Source: a virus
DNA length: 32,001 bases
IMG/VR virus record: IMGVR_UViG_3300006802_000313
Coordinates: 1 to 32,001 of that record
Reading direction: 5' to 3' (one strand)
Numbering within the stretch: the first letter of the stretch is position 1; each line of letters opens with the position of its first letter. Of this stretch, positions 19,703-28,227 are shown in pieces. Under the pieces are notes generated by a model that worked only from the letters and a program-made list of their open reading frames with translations, was not told the origin of the DNA and did no database searches. A program made the translations under genes and the position numbers.

Positions 19703-20146
19703 TCAGGCGGCCAGCGCCAGGCTGCCGGGGGCGGTGCGAAGGGACACGGTGAGCAGGAACTGCCAGGCCGCCACGGGCGTGGCCGCCTCCAGCACGTCCA
19801 GCTGGCCGCGGAAGGCCTGCAGGCCAACGATGCCGGCGGGCAGCGACATGGCCGTCAGGCGGGCGTACACCTGCTCCATGATGGGATCAATGGCCGCCAG
19901 GGCGTCGATGGCATCGGTGCCGCGGGCGCGGATCTCGACGCCGACATCGACGGTCCAGTCGGTGGGCCCTGCGGTCAGCGTGAACGGCGCGCCGTCCGGC
20001 ACCTGCAGGGTGATGTTGACGTCGCTGGCCTGGTCGAGCGCGGTGGTGGTGTCACGGCCAACGGCGACGCGGCCACCAGCGACAGCAGGCGACGCCAGCA
20101 GCGCCGCGCTGACGGTGTCGATCAGGGTCTTGAAGGCGGTGGTCAT
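19703..20146 (-). CDS. Tail terminator, gpU-like
   Basis: 147 residues. An N-terminal helix (TAFKTLIDTVSAALLASPAVA), then alternating strands (VNITLQVPDGAPFTLTAGPT, DWTVDVGVEIRARG), then a helix (DAIDALAAIDPIMEQVYARL) and final strands, the layout of lambda gpU-like tail terminators. ATG 20146 overlaps the previous stop (ATGA). Located between the head-tail joining gene and the tail tube gene, as expected. The protein caps the growing tail tube and joins it to the head. Confidence 0.65.
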   Translation of the reverse strand: MTTAFKTLIDTVSAALLASPAVAGGRVAVGRDTTTALDQASDVNITLQVPDGAPFTLTAGPTDWTVDVGVEIRARGTDAIDALAAIDPIMEQVYARLTAMSLPAGIVGLQAFRGQLDVLEAATPVAAWQFLLTVSLRTAPGSLALAA

Positions 20147-20430
20147 GCGGCCACCTCGGTCAGGCTGAGCAGGCTCAGGCCGGTGCCGTCAGGCTGGTGC
20201 TCACGCACCTTGTACGTGCCAGCGCCGCGGCCGGTGCTGATGATCAGCGTGGCGCTCTTGTAGGCCGCCGGCACGCTGGCCGTGGCGATCTGCACCTGGG
20301 GGGCCTCGATCGTCATGCCGTTGGACACGCCGCCAGGGCCGTCGAAGATCACGCGCACGGCATCGCCGGCCAACGTGGCCGCGTCGCCGAAGTCGGCGAA
20401 ATAGGGCGTGAGATCTTCGGTGAAGGCCAC
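20143..20430 (-). CDS. Head-tail joining protein, FII-like
   Basis: 95 residues. The beginning MAFTEDLTPYFADFGDAATL, with AVRVIFDGPG, and the later APQVQIATASVPA, then GAGTYKVREHQPDGTGLSLL, follow the pattern of lambda gpFII-like proteins (FADFG, then a VIFD turn, a paired strand domain and a final aromatic or hydrophobic strand). These attach to the portal complex and accept the tail. Position directly before gpU supports this. Confidence 0.65.
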   Translation of the reverse strand: MAFTEDLTPYFADFGDAATLAGDAVRVIFDGPGGVSNGMTIEAPQVQIATASVPAAYKSATLIISTGRGAGTYKVREHQPDGTGLSLLSLTEVAA

Positions 20431-20449
20431 GGCTGCTGCTCGGCTGAGA

Positions 20450-20701
20450 TCAGGCCTCGACCTTGGCGGTCTTCTTCAGGGCAGCGCGGATGGCGGCCAC
20501 CTGCTCGCTGCTGGCCGTCCAGCGGCCGGGCGCGTTGCCGCGGGTGGTGGGGTCGTCCTTGGGCTCGACATACAGGCCCTTGCCAGACTCCACCACGCCG
20601 CGCGCCGATGCAGTCTCGAGCTCGACCAGGCTGTGGGCCGGCAGGAAGGTGGGCCCGTCCATCGACGGGGCGAACGTGTCTTGGGTGACGATGAGCTTCA
20701 T
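20450..20701 (-). CDS. Small head-region hypothetical protein
   Basis: 83 residues from ATG 20701. The first half (MKLIVTQDTFAPSMDGPTFL) is strand-like and the second ends in a Lys and Ala-rich helix (SSEQVAAIRAALKKTAKVEA). It lies between the capsid gene and the FII-like gene, where other phages have a small head-completion or decoration protein. No known motif. An in-frame start at 20731 would extend into the spacer with a Pro and Cys-rich peptide and is unlikely. Confidence 0.6.
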   Translation of the reverse strand: MKLIVTQDTFAPSMDGPTFLPAHSLVELETASARGVVESGKGLYVEPKDDPTTRGNAPGRWTASSEQVAAIRAALKKTAKVEA

Positions 20702-20768
20702 GGTGCAGTCGGGTGATGGTGGCGGGCACAACCCGGGGCCCAGCGGGCCCCAGGTTGCGGGCGGCGCA

Positions 20769-22733
20769 TCAGGTGCGCAGCGCGTCCAGCATGGCGGCGA
20801 AGCTGCCGGCGCGGCGGACCTTCACGTCCACGTCCTGCAGCGCCACGATGCGGCGGCCGCCGGCAGTGGCCAGGGCGTAGGGGTCGAGGATCAGATCCAG
20901 GCCGCCCCACATGCCCACCATCAGGTCGGCCCAGTTGCCGAAGGCGATGGCCGAGCAGGTGCCCGACGCGGTGCCCTTGGTCAGCGTGCTGGGCATGCCG
21001 TTGGTGGCCACGGCGGCGTAGCCGTTGACCTCGTTGCCCTGCCAGACCGGGGTGCCGTTGGTGGACGCGAAGACCTGCGTCAGCTTCAGCTGGGCGCGCA
21101 TCTTGGCGTTGGTCACGTAGGCCAGGCTGCCCATGTCGGCGTTGGCGATGGCCACCGCCTCCTCCAGCGCCACCATGTTGGCGTAGGTGGGGGCCGCGCC
21201 GTTGGTGCCGCCGGCCACCGCACCGATGCCGGCGGTGTTGATCACGCCGGTGGGCTCGGCGCCGCTGCCGCTGCCGGCCAGGCCCACGCGGTCGATCTCG
21301 TGGGCAATGCCGGCCGCCAGGTCAGCGCGGATCAGCGCCTCGATCGACGGCGTGGTCTGCAGCAGGGTCTTGCGGCTGTAGTCGGTGAACATGCCCACCG
21401 TCTTCGGCGCCATGGTCACCTGGCCGAACACGGCCTGGCTTTCGGTCACGGCCGTGGCCTCGGCCACCCAGTAGGTGCTGGCGCCGGCCGTCATGCTGGG
21501 GATGGCGATGTTGCCGACCAGGCCGTCCAGCATGGTGATGCCCAGGCCACCCAGCACCATGCGGGCGCGCAGCAGCTCGATGAAGCTGGCTTCGAGCAGG
21601 TTGGTGGCCACCAGGTTGCCGCCAGCGTTGGCGGTGCCCACGCTCATGTCGCGCTGCATCATGCGCTGCATCAGGGCGCGCGTGGCCTCGGCCGAGCTGG
21701 TGAGCGGCGCACGCAGCACGTCCAGCGGGATCTTGTAGCCGGCAGCGCGGTGGCTGGCGTGCAGCGACTGCTCGTCGATGGGGCTCTTCTTGCGGGCCTC
21801 GACCGAGCATTCGATCTCGAAAGCCGCGGCGCGCTGGGCGGCCTTGTCGTTCGGCTCCAGCAGGGCGTACATCAGGCGCGTGACGCTGTACTGGCGCTGC
21901 TCCTTCTCGCTCAGGCCCAGGCTCGGGTCTTCGGCGGGGGTGACCTTGCCGGCGGTGACCAGGCGCTCGAGCACCGTCTTGCGGAAAGCGTCGACGGTGG
22001 CGCCACTGGCCACGGCGGCCTCGGCTTCGGCGTCGAGCTTGGTCTCGCGGCCGATGGCGCGGATTTCCTGCGCGCGGCTGCGCTCCTGCTGGGCGGCGTC
22101 GCTCTGGATGACGCGGATGTCCGGCTGCTGGGTGGCGGCCGGGGCGGCGGTGGTGGTATCGCTCATGGATGGCTCCTTGGTTTGAGCGGTGGGGGCCCCG
22201 GGGGCCAGGGAACGGCCGACGCCAACAGTGGCATCAGCCGGAACGGGAACGATGGACACCTCGTAGGGTGTCCAGGCAGTGACGCGGTAGGTGGCCTCGG
22301 TGTCGTTGCGGCTTTCGAGCACCATGTCGTCGATCGAGTAGCCGACGCTGACCAGCTCGCGAATGCCGTCGACGACGTCGCGAAAGATCTCTTCGCCGAG
22401 CTGGCTGCGGCTGAATCGCACCGTCGCGCGGCACTTGCGATCGGCGTCGACCCAGGCACGCTCCACCACGCCGATCTGGTCGTCGGTGTCATGGTTCAGC
22501 AGCAGCGGGTGCCGCGCGTTCAAGCGCTGCAGGTTCACTGCGGCGGGCGTGCAGTCCAGGATCTCGCGGCCCCACCAGCGGCTGTAGGGCTCGTCGCTGG
22601 CAAAGGCCAGCTCGACGGTGCGCTTCTCCTCGTCGATGCCGGCGCGCTGCACCGTGGCGGCACGGTACTGGCGCTCGGACGTGGCAGTGCGCACGGCTGC
22701 AGGGATGGGGTCGCGGGTGGTGGTGTCGCTCAT
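20769..22733 (-). CDS. HK97-type prohead protease fused to major capsid protein
   Basis: 654 residues. Residues about 30-175 are an HK97-family prohead protease (PF04586-like): LLLNHD with His81, and ELVSVGY with Ser129, are the expected catalytic residues. Residues 190-654 are an HK97-fold major capsid protein (PF05065-like), with an Ala, Glu and Arg-rich helical segment (about 205-310), probably the scaffold-like delta domain, before the coat domain. The two are in one frame with no stop between. A good internal start (ATG 22166) may make separate capsid protein. ATG 22733 follows the portal stop by 10 bases. The head is assembled by coat polymerisation with proteolytic removal of the N-terminus. 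Confidence 0.88.
   Translation of the reverse strand: MSDTTTRDPIPAAVRTATSERQYRAATVQRAGIDEEKRTVELAFASDEPYSRWWGREILDCTPAAVNLQRLNARHPLLLNHDTDDQIGVVERAWVDADRKCRATVRFSRSQLGEEIFRDVVDGIRELVSVGYSIDDMVLESRNDTEATYRVTAWTPYEVSIVPVPADATVGVGRSLAPGAPTAQTKEPSMSDTTTAAPAATQQPDIRVIQSDAAQQERSRAQEIRAIGRETKLDAEAEAAVASGATVDAFRKTVLERLVTAGKVTPAEDPSLGLSEKEQRQYSVTRLMYALLEPNDKAAQRAAAFEIECSVEARKKSPIDEQSLHASHRAAGYKIPLDVLRAPLTSSAEATRALMQRMMQRDMSVGTANAGGNLVATNLLEASFIELLRARMVLGGLGITMLDGLVGNIAIPSMTAGASTYWVAEATAVTESQAVFGQVTMAPKTVGMFTDYSRKTLLQTTPSIEALIRADLAAGIAHEIDRVGLAGSGSGAEPTGVINTAGIGAVAGGTNGAAPTYANMVALEEAVAIANADMGSLAYVTNAKMRAQLKLTQVFASTNGTPVWQGNEVNGYAAVATNGMPSTLTKGTASGTCSAIAFGNWADLMVGMWGGLDLILDPYALATAGGRRIVALQDVDVKVRRAGSFAAMLDALRT
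22166..22178 (-). promoter_or_regulatory. Internal ribosome-binding site and start for capsid protein
   Basis: AAGGAG (22173-22178) is 6 bases upstream of ATG 22166 within the protease-capsid gene. The internal start begins MSDTTT, like the first start at 22733, and it is far better placed than that start. A 465-residue capsid protein would result. Confidence 0.65.
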
Positions 22734-22743
22734 GGTGTGGCTC

Positions 22744-24402
22744 TCAGTCGTCGGAGCGCGTGGCAATCAGGCGCATGCGCTGGTCTTTCTGGCGGGCAGC
22801 AGCCGCGGCGCCGCCGTCACCACCAGCGGCGGGCGCTGGCTGCGCCTGCTGGCCAGTGGCAAGCACCGGCGCCGGCAGGCCCTTGGTCTTCTCCTGCCAG
22901 TCCAGCAGCTCGGCCAGCACCTCGTCGGGGTCGTCGCCGTTGGCCGCGATTTCGCGCTGGGGGCTGCTGAGCCGGCCGTCGATAGCGCTGCGCTGGCCCT
23001 CGATGTGCTTCAGGCGGTCCAGCGGCGACCACCGATGGCACTGCCAGTAGGCCGCGTCGGCGTACTGCTCGAGCCGGTCATACGACAGCGTGGCAAGCTG
23101 CGGCGCAGCCAACAGCGCATAGCGCAGCCAGTGGCGGTGCAGCACGGCGCAGAAGTCCTCTTCGGCGAACGTGGCCTGGATGGTCTTCCACAGCGTGCGC
23201 TCGTCCTCGAGGCCGAGCTGGCCGCTGCTGTAGTTGACCGACTCCAGGTCATTGCCCAGGGTGATGTAGGCGCACTCGAAGGCGCTGGCCACATTGCGCA
23301 GGCAGTCCTTGATGAACTGGCCGTACTCGATGTTGGGGTAGTCGCTCTCGAAGGCCTTGGCGGTCAGCCCATACGGCAGCTTTTCCCAGGTGCCATCCTG
23401 CAGCGTCTGAAACGGCGTGCCAGCTGCGTCCTGGCCATCGGTGAGCGTGTCGACGGCGGTGTTGCCAGCCGGCCCCGAGGGCTGAGCGTCGGCGTCTTGC
23501 TCGAGCCAGCCGCCGCGCTTGGCGCTCTCGCGCGCCTTGTTCAGGCCGGCGCTGGCGAAGTCTTGCGCCTGATACGCCGGCTTCAGGCCGGCGGCCATCC
23601 AGGGCACGCCGCGCAGCTGGCCGGCCTGGTCGGCCACCATCAGGTGCAGCATCTCTTCGGCTGGCACGCGCTTGAGCCCGCGGGGGCTTTCGGTGGCCTC
23701 GAAGACGCCAAGCGGGTCGGTGGCGGCGTCCTGTGTGCGCACGTAGTAGGCCAGCACGCGCCCCTCGGCATCCACCTCGACGCCCTGCCGAACGCGCCGG
23801 CCGTTGGCGAGATCCTGCCGGCAGTTCAGCGGCACCATCTCGGGCGGGATCACCTGCACCTGGAAGGCGTGCGGACCGCGACCCGGCAGCAGCCGGATAA
23901 AGGCCTCGCCGTCGACAACCCAGTGGCGCAGCGCCAGGCGCTGCACCTGCCTCCAGGTGTAGCGGCCGGTCACGTCACACGCGCCGCGCTTGCCCCAGGC
24001 CTTCCAGGCCGCCTCGAGCTTGGCATTGGCGCTGGCGTTCAGCTCGCCGGTGCTGCCGATGCGCACGCGGCTCTGGTAGCCCACGCCCTTCGGGCCCAGC
24101 ACATTGCGCACGACCATGCCGACGAAGCGCTTGGCCCATGGGTTGTTGACAGCCGCGTCGCGGCTGCGCGCCCGGGTGACGGCCAGGCCGGACTCGGTGC
24201 TGGCGTTGACGTGCAGGCCATCAGCTTGCCAGCTGGCGGTGTCGTTGGTGGTAAGCGATGCCAGCAGGGTGCGGCGCTGAGACACGGCGCCGGCCAGCGC
24301 GTGGCGTGCACCGGCCAGCTGGGCGGCCTGGACCTGCTGCGCAACAGCACCGGCGGGCACGAAGCCCAGGCGGGTGGCGAGGCGGTCGAGGAATGCTGGC
24401 AT
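22744..24402 (-). CDS. Portal protein, lambda gpB type
   Basis: 552 residues from ATG 24402 (MPAFLDRLATRLGFVPAG). The open frame extends to GTG 24471, which sits inside a repeated ribosome-binding module, so the true start is uncertain. RARSRDAAVNNPWAKRFVGM and VVRNVLGPKGVGY (about 75-110) match the lambda portal family (PF05136), as do DVTGRYTWRQVQRLALRHWV and the C-terminal QEKTKGLPAPVLATG region. Portals form the dodecameric DNA entry channel at one capsid vertex. It stands before the protease-capsid gene in the standard order. Confidence 0.88.
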   Translation of the reverse strand: MPAFLDRLATRLGFVPAGAVAQQVQAAQLAGARHALAGAVSQRRTLLASLTTNDTASWQADGLHVNASTESGLAVTRARSRDAAVNNPWAKRFVGMVVRNVLGPKGVGYQSRVRIGSTGELNASANAKLEAAWKAWGKRGACDVTGRYTWRQVQRLALRHWVVDGEAFIRLLPGRGPHAFQVQVIPPEMVPLNCRQDLANGRRVRQGVEVDAEGRVLAYYVRTQDAATDPLGVFEATESPRGLKRVPAEEMLHLMVADQAGQLRGVPWMAAGLKPAYQAQDFASAGLNKARESAKRGGWLEQDADAQPSGPAGNTAVDTLTDGQDAAGTPFQTLQDGTWEKLPYGLTAKAFESDYPNIEYGQFIKDCLRNVASAFECAYITLGNDLESVNYSSGQLGLEDERTLWKTIQATFAEEDFCAVLHRHWLRYALLAAPQLATLSYDRLEQYADAAYWQCHRWSPLDRLKHIEGQRSAIDGRLSSPQREIAANGDDPDEVLAELLDWQEKTKGLPAPVLATGQQAQPAPAAGGDGGAAAAARQKDQRMRLIATRSDD

Positions 24403-24468
24403 GCTGCGCAGGATGCCCAGCGGGGCGGAACTTGCGGCGGCCAGTTGTTCCGGTGCGGTTTCTATCCG

Positions 24469-24489
24469 CACCTATGGGGGATGGGATCA
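24469..24489 (-). repeat. Inter-gene ribosome-binding repeat, copy A
   Basis: Identical over 21 bases to copy B (24715-24735). It starts with the TGA stop of the 24487 gene and ends in AGGTG upstream of the portal gene. Copy A lacks the short-spaced ATG found after copies B and C. Confidence 0.85.
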
Positions 24490-24708
24490 GGCGGGCGAGG
24501 CCGACACGGTTGCCACCGTCACGGTCCACTTCTTGTCGCCGCCTTCAATCTCGAAGGTGCCGCCGTGGAAATCGGCCTTCTCAATCACTGCGCGCAGGAC
24601 ATCGCTGGTCACGTCTCGCTTTTCACCGATGAAGGCATAGCCGGCTTTGTTGACGCGCCCTTGAAGAATGCGGCCGGTCAGCGGGGAGCATGCAATGCGA
24701 GTGGTCAT
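24487..24708 (-). CDS. Small hypothetical protein of the pre-portal cluster
   Basis: 73 residues from ATG 24708, which has AGGTG 7 bases upstream inside repeat copy B; an earlier start at 24717 is less likely. The sequence begins MTTRIACSPLTGRILQGRVN and contains a Gly-flanked strand turn (GGTFEIEGGDKKWTVTVATV). No catalytic motif or membrane segment. It lies in a group of three small genes separated by the same repeat. Possible moron (accessory gene) of the late operon. Confidence 0.55.
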   Translation of the reverse strand: MTTRIACSPLTGRILQGRVNKAGYAFIGEKRDVTSDVLRAVIEKADFHGGTFEIEGGDKKWTVTVATVSASPA

Positions 24709-24714
24709 GGGTGT

Positions 24715-24735
24715 CACCTATGGGGGATGGGATCA
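24715..24735 (-). repeat. Inter-gene ribosome-binding repeat, copy B
   Basis: Contains the stop of the 24733 gene and the AGGTG that serves ATG 24708. Identical to copy A and closely similar to copy C (24973-24992). On the - strand it reads TGATCCCATCCCCCATAGGT then GACACCCATG. Confidence 0.85.
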
Positions 24736-24966
24736 GGTGGCAAGCCGCTCAGCGATTGCCAGCGTGCGCTCTACCCATGCGTTATGGGCATAGAGGTCAA
24801 CCTTTGCGCAGGGGGCGGCATGGTTGGTTGCATGCACGCACCGCTTGTCCCCGCAGTGCGGGCACACGATCATCTCGGACAGCATGCGCGGCATTCCGTG
24901 CACGGTTTCGCCGCGCTCCTTGATGCAGCGCCGGCAGTCGCAGGGCTGTTCGGTCGGGTCGGTCAT
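24733..24966 (-). CDS. Small Cys-rich zinc-finger-like protein
   Basis: 77 residues from ATG 24966, preceded by AGGTG from repeat copy C. Cys pairs are CDCRRC near the N-terminus and CPHCGDKRC in the middle, with a further Cys and His residues (HATNHAAPC) after, so one or two zinc sites are likely. Short helices follow (NAWVERTLAIAERL). No known family; phage small zinc-ribbon proteins of this size are common and of unknown role. Member of the repeat-separated trio upstream of the portal. Confidence 0.6.
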   Translation of the reverse strand: MTDPTEQPCDCRRCIKERGETVHGMPRMLSEMIVCPHCGDKRCVHATNHAAPCAKVDLYAHNAWVERTLAIAERLAT

Positions 24967-24972
24967 GCGTGT

Positions 24973-24992
24973 CACCTCTGGGGATGGGGTCA
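24973..24992 (-). repeat. Inter-gene ribosome-binding repeat, copy C
   Basis: A diverged copy (about four differences and one base shorter) of copies A and B. It begins with the TGA stop of the 24990 gene and supplies AGGTG for ATG 24966. Confidence 0.75.
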
Positions 24993-25202
24993 GACCTCGC
25001 GCACCACCAGGTACTGGCCGCCGTGCACGTGGGCGTCCACCATGTCGGTCGGTCGGTTGATGGCGTACTCGGCGGTCATCTCGTCGGGCGCCTGATTCGT
25101 GCCGCCCAGCCCATCGGGCATGGCTGCGCCTTTTTGCCAGACCTGCACCACCAACTTGTGATCGCTGGTGTCGGCGTTTTCGATGCGTACCTTCTTGGTC
25201 AT
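24990..25202 (-). CDS. Small hypothetical protein of the pre-portal cluster
   Basis: 70 residues from ATG 25202, with GAGGAA 6 bases upstream; an in-frame start at 25265 lies close to the hairpin and is unlikely. MTKKVRIENADTSDHKLVVQ, then VWQKGAAMPDG and MVDAHVHGGQYLVVREV, gives a beta-sandwich-like pattern with a final strand typical of small phage proteins. No motif for enzymatic function. First of three small genes between the terminator-like hairpin and the portal gene. Confidence 0.6.
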   Translation of the reverse strand: MTKKVRIENADTSDHKLVVQVWQKGAAMPDGLGGTNQAPDEMTAEYAINRPTDMVDAHVHGGQYLVVREV

Positions 25203-25274
25203 TTCAGATTCCTCGTTTAAGATCGGCTCGCCACCACCTAGGGCTTTGCGGGCTTCGGCCATCACTGTCCATCC

Positions 25275-25313
25275 AAAGCCGGTCGTCTTCGCAGGACGGC
25301 CGGCTTTTCCTTT
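25275..25313. terminator. Terminator-like hairpin within the late operon
   Basis: On the + strand AAAGCCGGTCGTC (25275-25287) pairs with GACGGCCGGCTTT (25295-25307), 13 bases with one G-T wobble, loop of 7, then TTTTCCTTTT. The T-rich tail is on the + strand side; on the - strand only TTT follows. It may act in either direction or reduce read-through. Region 25203-25343 has no other feature. Confidence 0.5.
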
Positions 25314-25343
25314 TGTGGCGCGTGCACCGGCAGGGGCTTGGAA

Positions 25344-27080
25344 TCACAGCGGCACCAGCGACCCGCCGACGATGGTGCCGTTGTTGGCCGCGTTGACGGT
25401 TGCCGCCAGCGTGGCGCCCCGGGCGTTGCCGGCGTCCCATTCCTCGGCCAGGCCGGTGGTCACATCTGCGTAGGCGGTGGACTGCTGGGCAGCGCGGGCA
25501 TAGCGGGCCGCCACCTGTTCAGCGGTCAGCGCCACGCTGTAGACCCGAGCCAACATGAAATTCACGCGGCCCGGCTTCAGGTAGTTTGTGCCGTCCCACT
25601 GCGCGCCGATGACAGTTCGGTGGCCGGTGCCGCCGGTGATGCCGACAACACCCGAGGAAACCGGCATGTTGCGCTGCTTGACCAGCACGCCGTTGCGGTA
25701 CAGGTTGCATTCCTGGGCCGCGCCAGCCAGGCCGGTGCCGCTGACGGTGTAGACCCAATGGTCGAACGGGTTGCCTCGGCGCGGAAGGATGCCGGTGCGC
25801 CAAAGATAGCTGCAATGCACCGGGTTCAGCTGCAGGTCCATGAACGACGACGTGGTGGTCATCATCTGCGGGCCGGGCCAGCCCTGGGCGCTGGTGCCCT
25901 GGTTGCGCACCATCGCCATTGCGAACGAGAAATTCCCACGCGTGTCGGGGCTGGCGGCCGGGCCGGTGACACCAGCACTGCGGGCGATCAGCCACAGCGG
26001 ATCGGCTACCGTGGCATCGGCGCCGGCACCGTACTTCGTCTGCCCCATCCACTCGATGCTGATGGTGCCGTCGATCTTCAGCGTGGCATCGCTGTTGCCG
26101 CAGTCGATGCGCGAGGCAACCCCACGGCCGGGCAGCACGATGGCCTTGCGGCCGCGCGTGATGACAGCCGGCGCGCGGGCTCCCTGCTCCGCGATGGCAG
26201 TTTCGTTTTCCTCGTACCAGACCAGAGCGGTGTAGAGCCGGGTGCTGGTGTTCAGCCCGGCTGATGCCGGAAGGATGAAATTTGACCCGGCCAGCGTGAT
26301 GTTGTCGGTAGGCAATGCCACCGGCTTGGCGGTGGCGACCAGTGCGCCCGCCATTTCTTGCGTTTTCAGTCGGGGACCGCCGGTGCCGTCCGCAACCTGG
26401 GCAAAGATCGCCTTGATCGTGCGGCTGTCCCCGGTAGTGATGGTCCGATTAGCAGTGCCATTTCCCGTCCACTGAATCATGGTCAGATTTGTGGACCCAG
26501 GGAAGAATGCCAGGCAACTAGTGCCCTCGCCGCTGCCGGTGTTGTACTCGTTAACGCGAATGTCGGCAGACAGGGTGAACGAGCCCACGGCGGCTGACTG
26601 CACATAGGCCGTCTGGCTTTTCTGGCTGCTGCTGTCCATGAAGGTCGCCCAGCCGCTGACGGATTCCCAGAACACGCCCGAAGCGCCGGAGTCGCGCTTG
26701 AAGATCGCAGCCAGCGGGGTTTTCTGCGTCTTGAGACGCAGCACTCGCCCAGATGCGCCGCTGCCCATGTAGTCGGCGGTCTCGATGCTGGAGCCGTCCT
26801 CCACAGATGGCGCAAGCGCCATCCAGTAGATTGTGGCGCCCGCCTCGTTGACGCCCACCAGCGAACCCACCTCGAAACCGTCGTCACGAATCTGGATTCC
26901 CGACTGCGCAGCAGCCAGGTTGTGGAATGCGTCCGTGCGCTTGCACCACATATCCTCGCAGTGGTAGTGCATGGAGCCGTTGGAGGTGGCGGTGCGCGCC
27001 ATCACAACCGTGGGCTTCCAGCCCACGGTAATGCGCTGAAAGTCGCCGTTGCCAGTAAAGGTGCCGGTTTGAATTTTCAT
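25344..27080 (-). CDS. Large beta-rich virion protein with a C-terminal LamG-like domain
   Basis: 578 residues. The N-terminal 250 or so residues contain repeated FTGNG / WTGNG-like turns (GTFTGNGDFQRITVGWKPT near residue 6 and MIQWTGNGTANRTI near residue 205) separated by similar lengths, suggesting repeated beta domains. The C-terminal 250 residues look like a LamG/concanavalin-type domain (W and G-rich strands, DATLKIDGTISIEWMGQ and the final NFMLARVYSVALTAEQVAARY). Such modules bind glycans. Its place between head genes, rather than in the tail-tip region, suggests a capsid-surface or head-fibre protein. The A+T content is visibly higher than in the flanking genes. Confidence 0.6.
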   Translation of the reverse strand: MKIQTGTFTGNGDFQRITVGWKPTVVMARTATSNGSMHYHCEDMWCKRTDAFHNLAAAQSGIQIRDDGFEVGSLVGVNEAGATIYWMALAPSVEDGSSIETADYMGSGASGRVLRLKTQKTPLAAIFKRDSGASGVFWESVSGWATFMDSSSQKSQTAYVQSAAVGSFTLSADIRVNEYNTGSGEGTSCLAFFPGSTNLTMIQWTGNGTANRTITTGDSRTIKAIFAQVADGTGGPRLKTQEMAGALVATAKPVALPTDNITLAGSNFILPASAGLNTSTRLYTALVWYEENETAIAEQGARAPAVITRGRKAIVLPGRGVASRIDCGNSDATLKIDGTISIEWMGQTKYGAGADATVADPLWLIARSAGVTGPAASPDTRGNFSFAMAMVRNQGTSAQGWPGPQMMTTTSSFMDLQLNPVHCSYLWRTGILPRRGNPFDHWVYTVSGTGLAGAAQECNLYRNGVLVKQRNMPVSSGVVGITGGTGHRTVIGAQWDGTNYLKPGRVNFMLARVYSVALTAEQVAARYARAAQQSTAYADVTTGLAEEWDAGNARGATLAATVNAANNGTIVGGSLVPL

Positions 27081-27081
27081 T

Positions 27082-27588
27082 TCAGATCACCTCGAAGCGC
27101 AGGGTGGCGGTGCCGGTGATGGTCGCCAGCAGGGCATTGACGAACGGCAGGCCATCGCCTGGAAATGGGATCAGCTCACCCGCAGTGAGTCCGGCATAGG
27201 TCGCAATGGTGCGGATGCCAGATGTTCCAGCGCCAGCGCCATCGGCAAGCGCAAGGTCGCAGGTGCCGGACAGCACCGTGACAGCGGACAGCCGGCCTGG
27301 CATGCCGTGCACCACGCCCGTGGCCGTCAGCGTCACAGCGTCTGTGAACTCGTCTGGCGGAATCTCATACTCTGACACCAGGGACACAGCCGCCCGGCCC
27401 TCTGCGCCACGGTTGAACTCATCGCGCTGCGTGCTGGTGGCCACAGCCCTCGATCCACTGACCTCGACGGCAGCGTTGTCGCCGATGAACTGCAGCGCCA
27501 GGTCGTCGGCGACCTCGTAGGTGCTGCCGGCTACATAGGACAGCGCACCGCCCGCGGCGAAGCGGCTGGCAAGCATTCGGATTTGCAT
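27082..27588 (-). CDS. Hypothetical head-region protein
   Basis: 168 residues. The first 45 residues (MQIRMLASRFAAGGALSYVA, then GSTYEVADDLALQFIGDNAA) resemble short phage proteins that end an N-terminal strand with a Y-V/E-V pattern; the rest is Thr, Ala and Gly-rich with alternating strands, ending TATLRFEVI. Stop and start of the neighbouring 578-residue gene are one base apart, so they are probably co-translated. No known domain. Possibly a partner or linker for the downstream large protein. Confidence 0.55.
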   Translation of the reverse strand: MQIRMLASRFAAGGALSYVAGSTYEVADDLALQFIGDNAAVEVSGSRAVATSTQRDEFNRGAEGRAAVSLVSEYEIPPDEFTDAVTLTATGVVHGMPGRLSAVTVLSGTCDLALADGAGAGTSGIRTIATYAGLTAGELIPFPGDGLPFVNALLATITGTATLRFEVI

Positions 27589-27607
27589 GGCGTCGTTCCT
27601 TCAGTTC

Positions 27608-28168
27608 TCACATGCGCACGACAAACCGCGCGCGGGGGTTCTGCCCTGCCGCGATGCGGGCAGCAGCGTTCTCGGCCTCGACGTCACGCGCCGCGGCATT
27701 CAGTGCGGCCAGCAGCTCGGCCACGGTGCGGTAGGTCATGCGGCGGCCGTTGACCGTGTACTCCTGCACCGTGAACGACCCGCTGGCCAGGTAGGCGCGG
27801 TAGGCCGTCTGCAGGGTCTCGAAGGCCACCAGCGCCGCGCTCTTCAGCGATGCCGCGGTGGTGCCCGTCACCGTCGGGTCGGGCAGCACCTTCAGCGTGC
27901 CGGCGTCCTCTGACGCCCTGGCGCTGGTGGCGGCCTTGGTGTAGACGGCCCGCATGGCGTAGCTGCCAGCCGCCCATTCAGCAGTGACGGCTGCCGTGGC
28001 TTCCACCACGTGGTCGGGGCCGCTGGCCGAGCTGTTGAGCGTGATGCGCACCGGCCCGATCAGCACGAGCTGCGCAACCCAGCCATCTGCGGCGCTGTAG
28101 GTGGCGCCGTCGAACCTGGCGGTGAAGCTGTCGCCGGCGACGTGCTGGGTGGGGATGGACTGGCTCAT
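27608..28168 (-). CDS. Head-completion-like protein with gpW-like C-terminus
   Basis: 186 residues from ATG 28168; the open frame starts 4 residues earlier. The C-terminal 70 residues (LQTAYRAYLASGSFTVQEYT, then VNGRRMTYRTVAELLAALNA and ending RARFVVRM) match the pattern of lambda gpW-like head-tail joining proteins: helix, two strands with a GR-x-x-Y/F turn, helix, basic tail. The N-terminal 100 residues are an Ig-like beta domain (FTARFDGATYSAADGWVAQL). In lambda gpW lies between terminase and portal; here it is likewise between terminase and portal but fused to a second domain. Confidence 0.6.
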   Translation of the reverse strand: MSQSIPTQHVAGDSFTARFDGATYSAADGWVAQLVLIGPVRITLNSSASGPDHVVEATAAVTAEWAAGSYAMRAVYTKAATSARASEDAGTLKVLPDPTVTGTTAASLKSAALVAFETLQTAYRAYLASGSFTVQEYTVNGRRMTYRTVAELLAALNAAARDVEAENAAARIAAGQNPRARFVVRM

Positions 28169-28227
28169 GCGCGCCAGCATGCCGGCGCGGCCGGAACTGC
28201 TGGCGCCGCGTTGTTCCGCCCGTTGGG

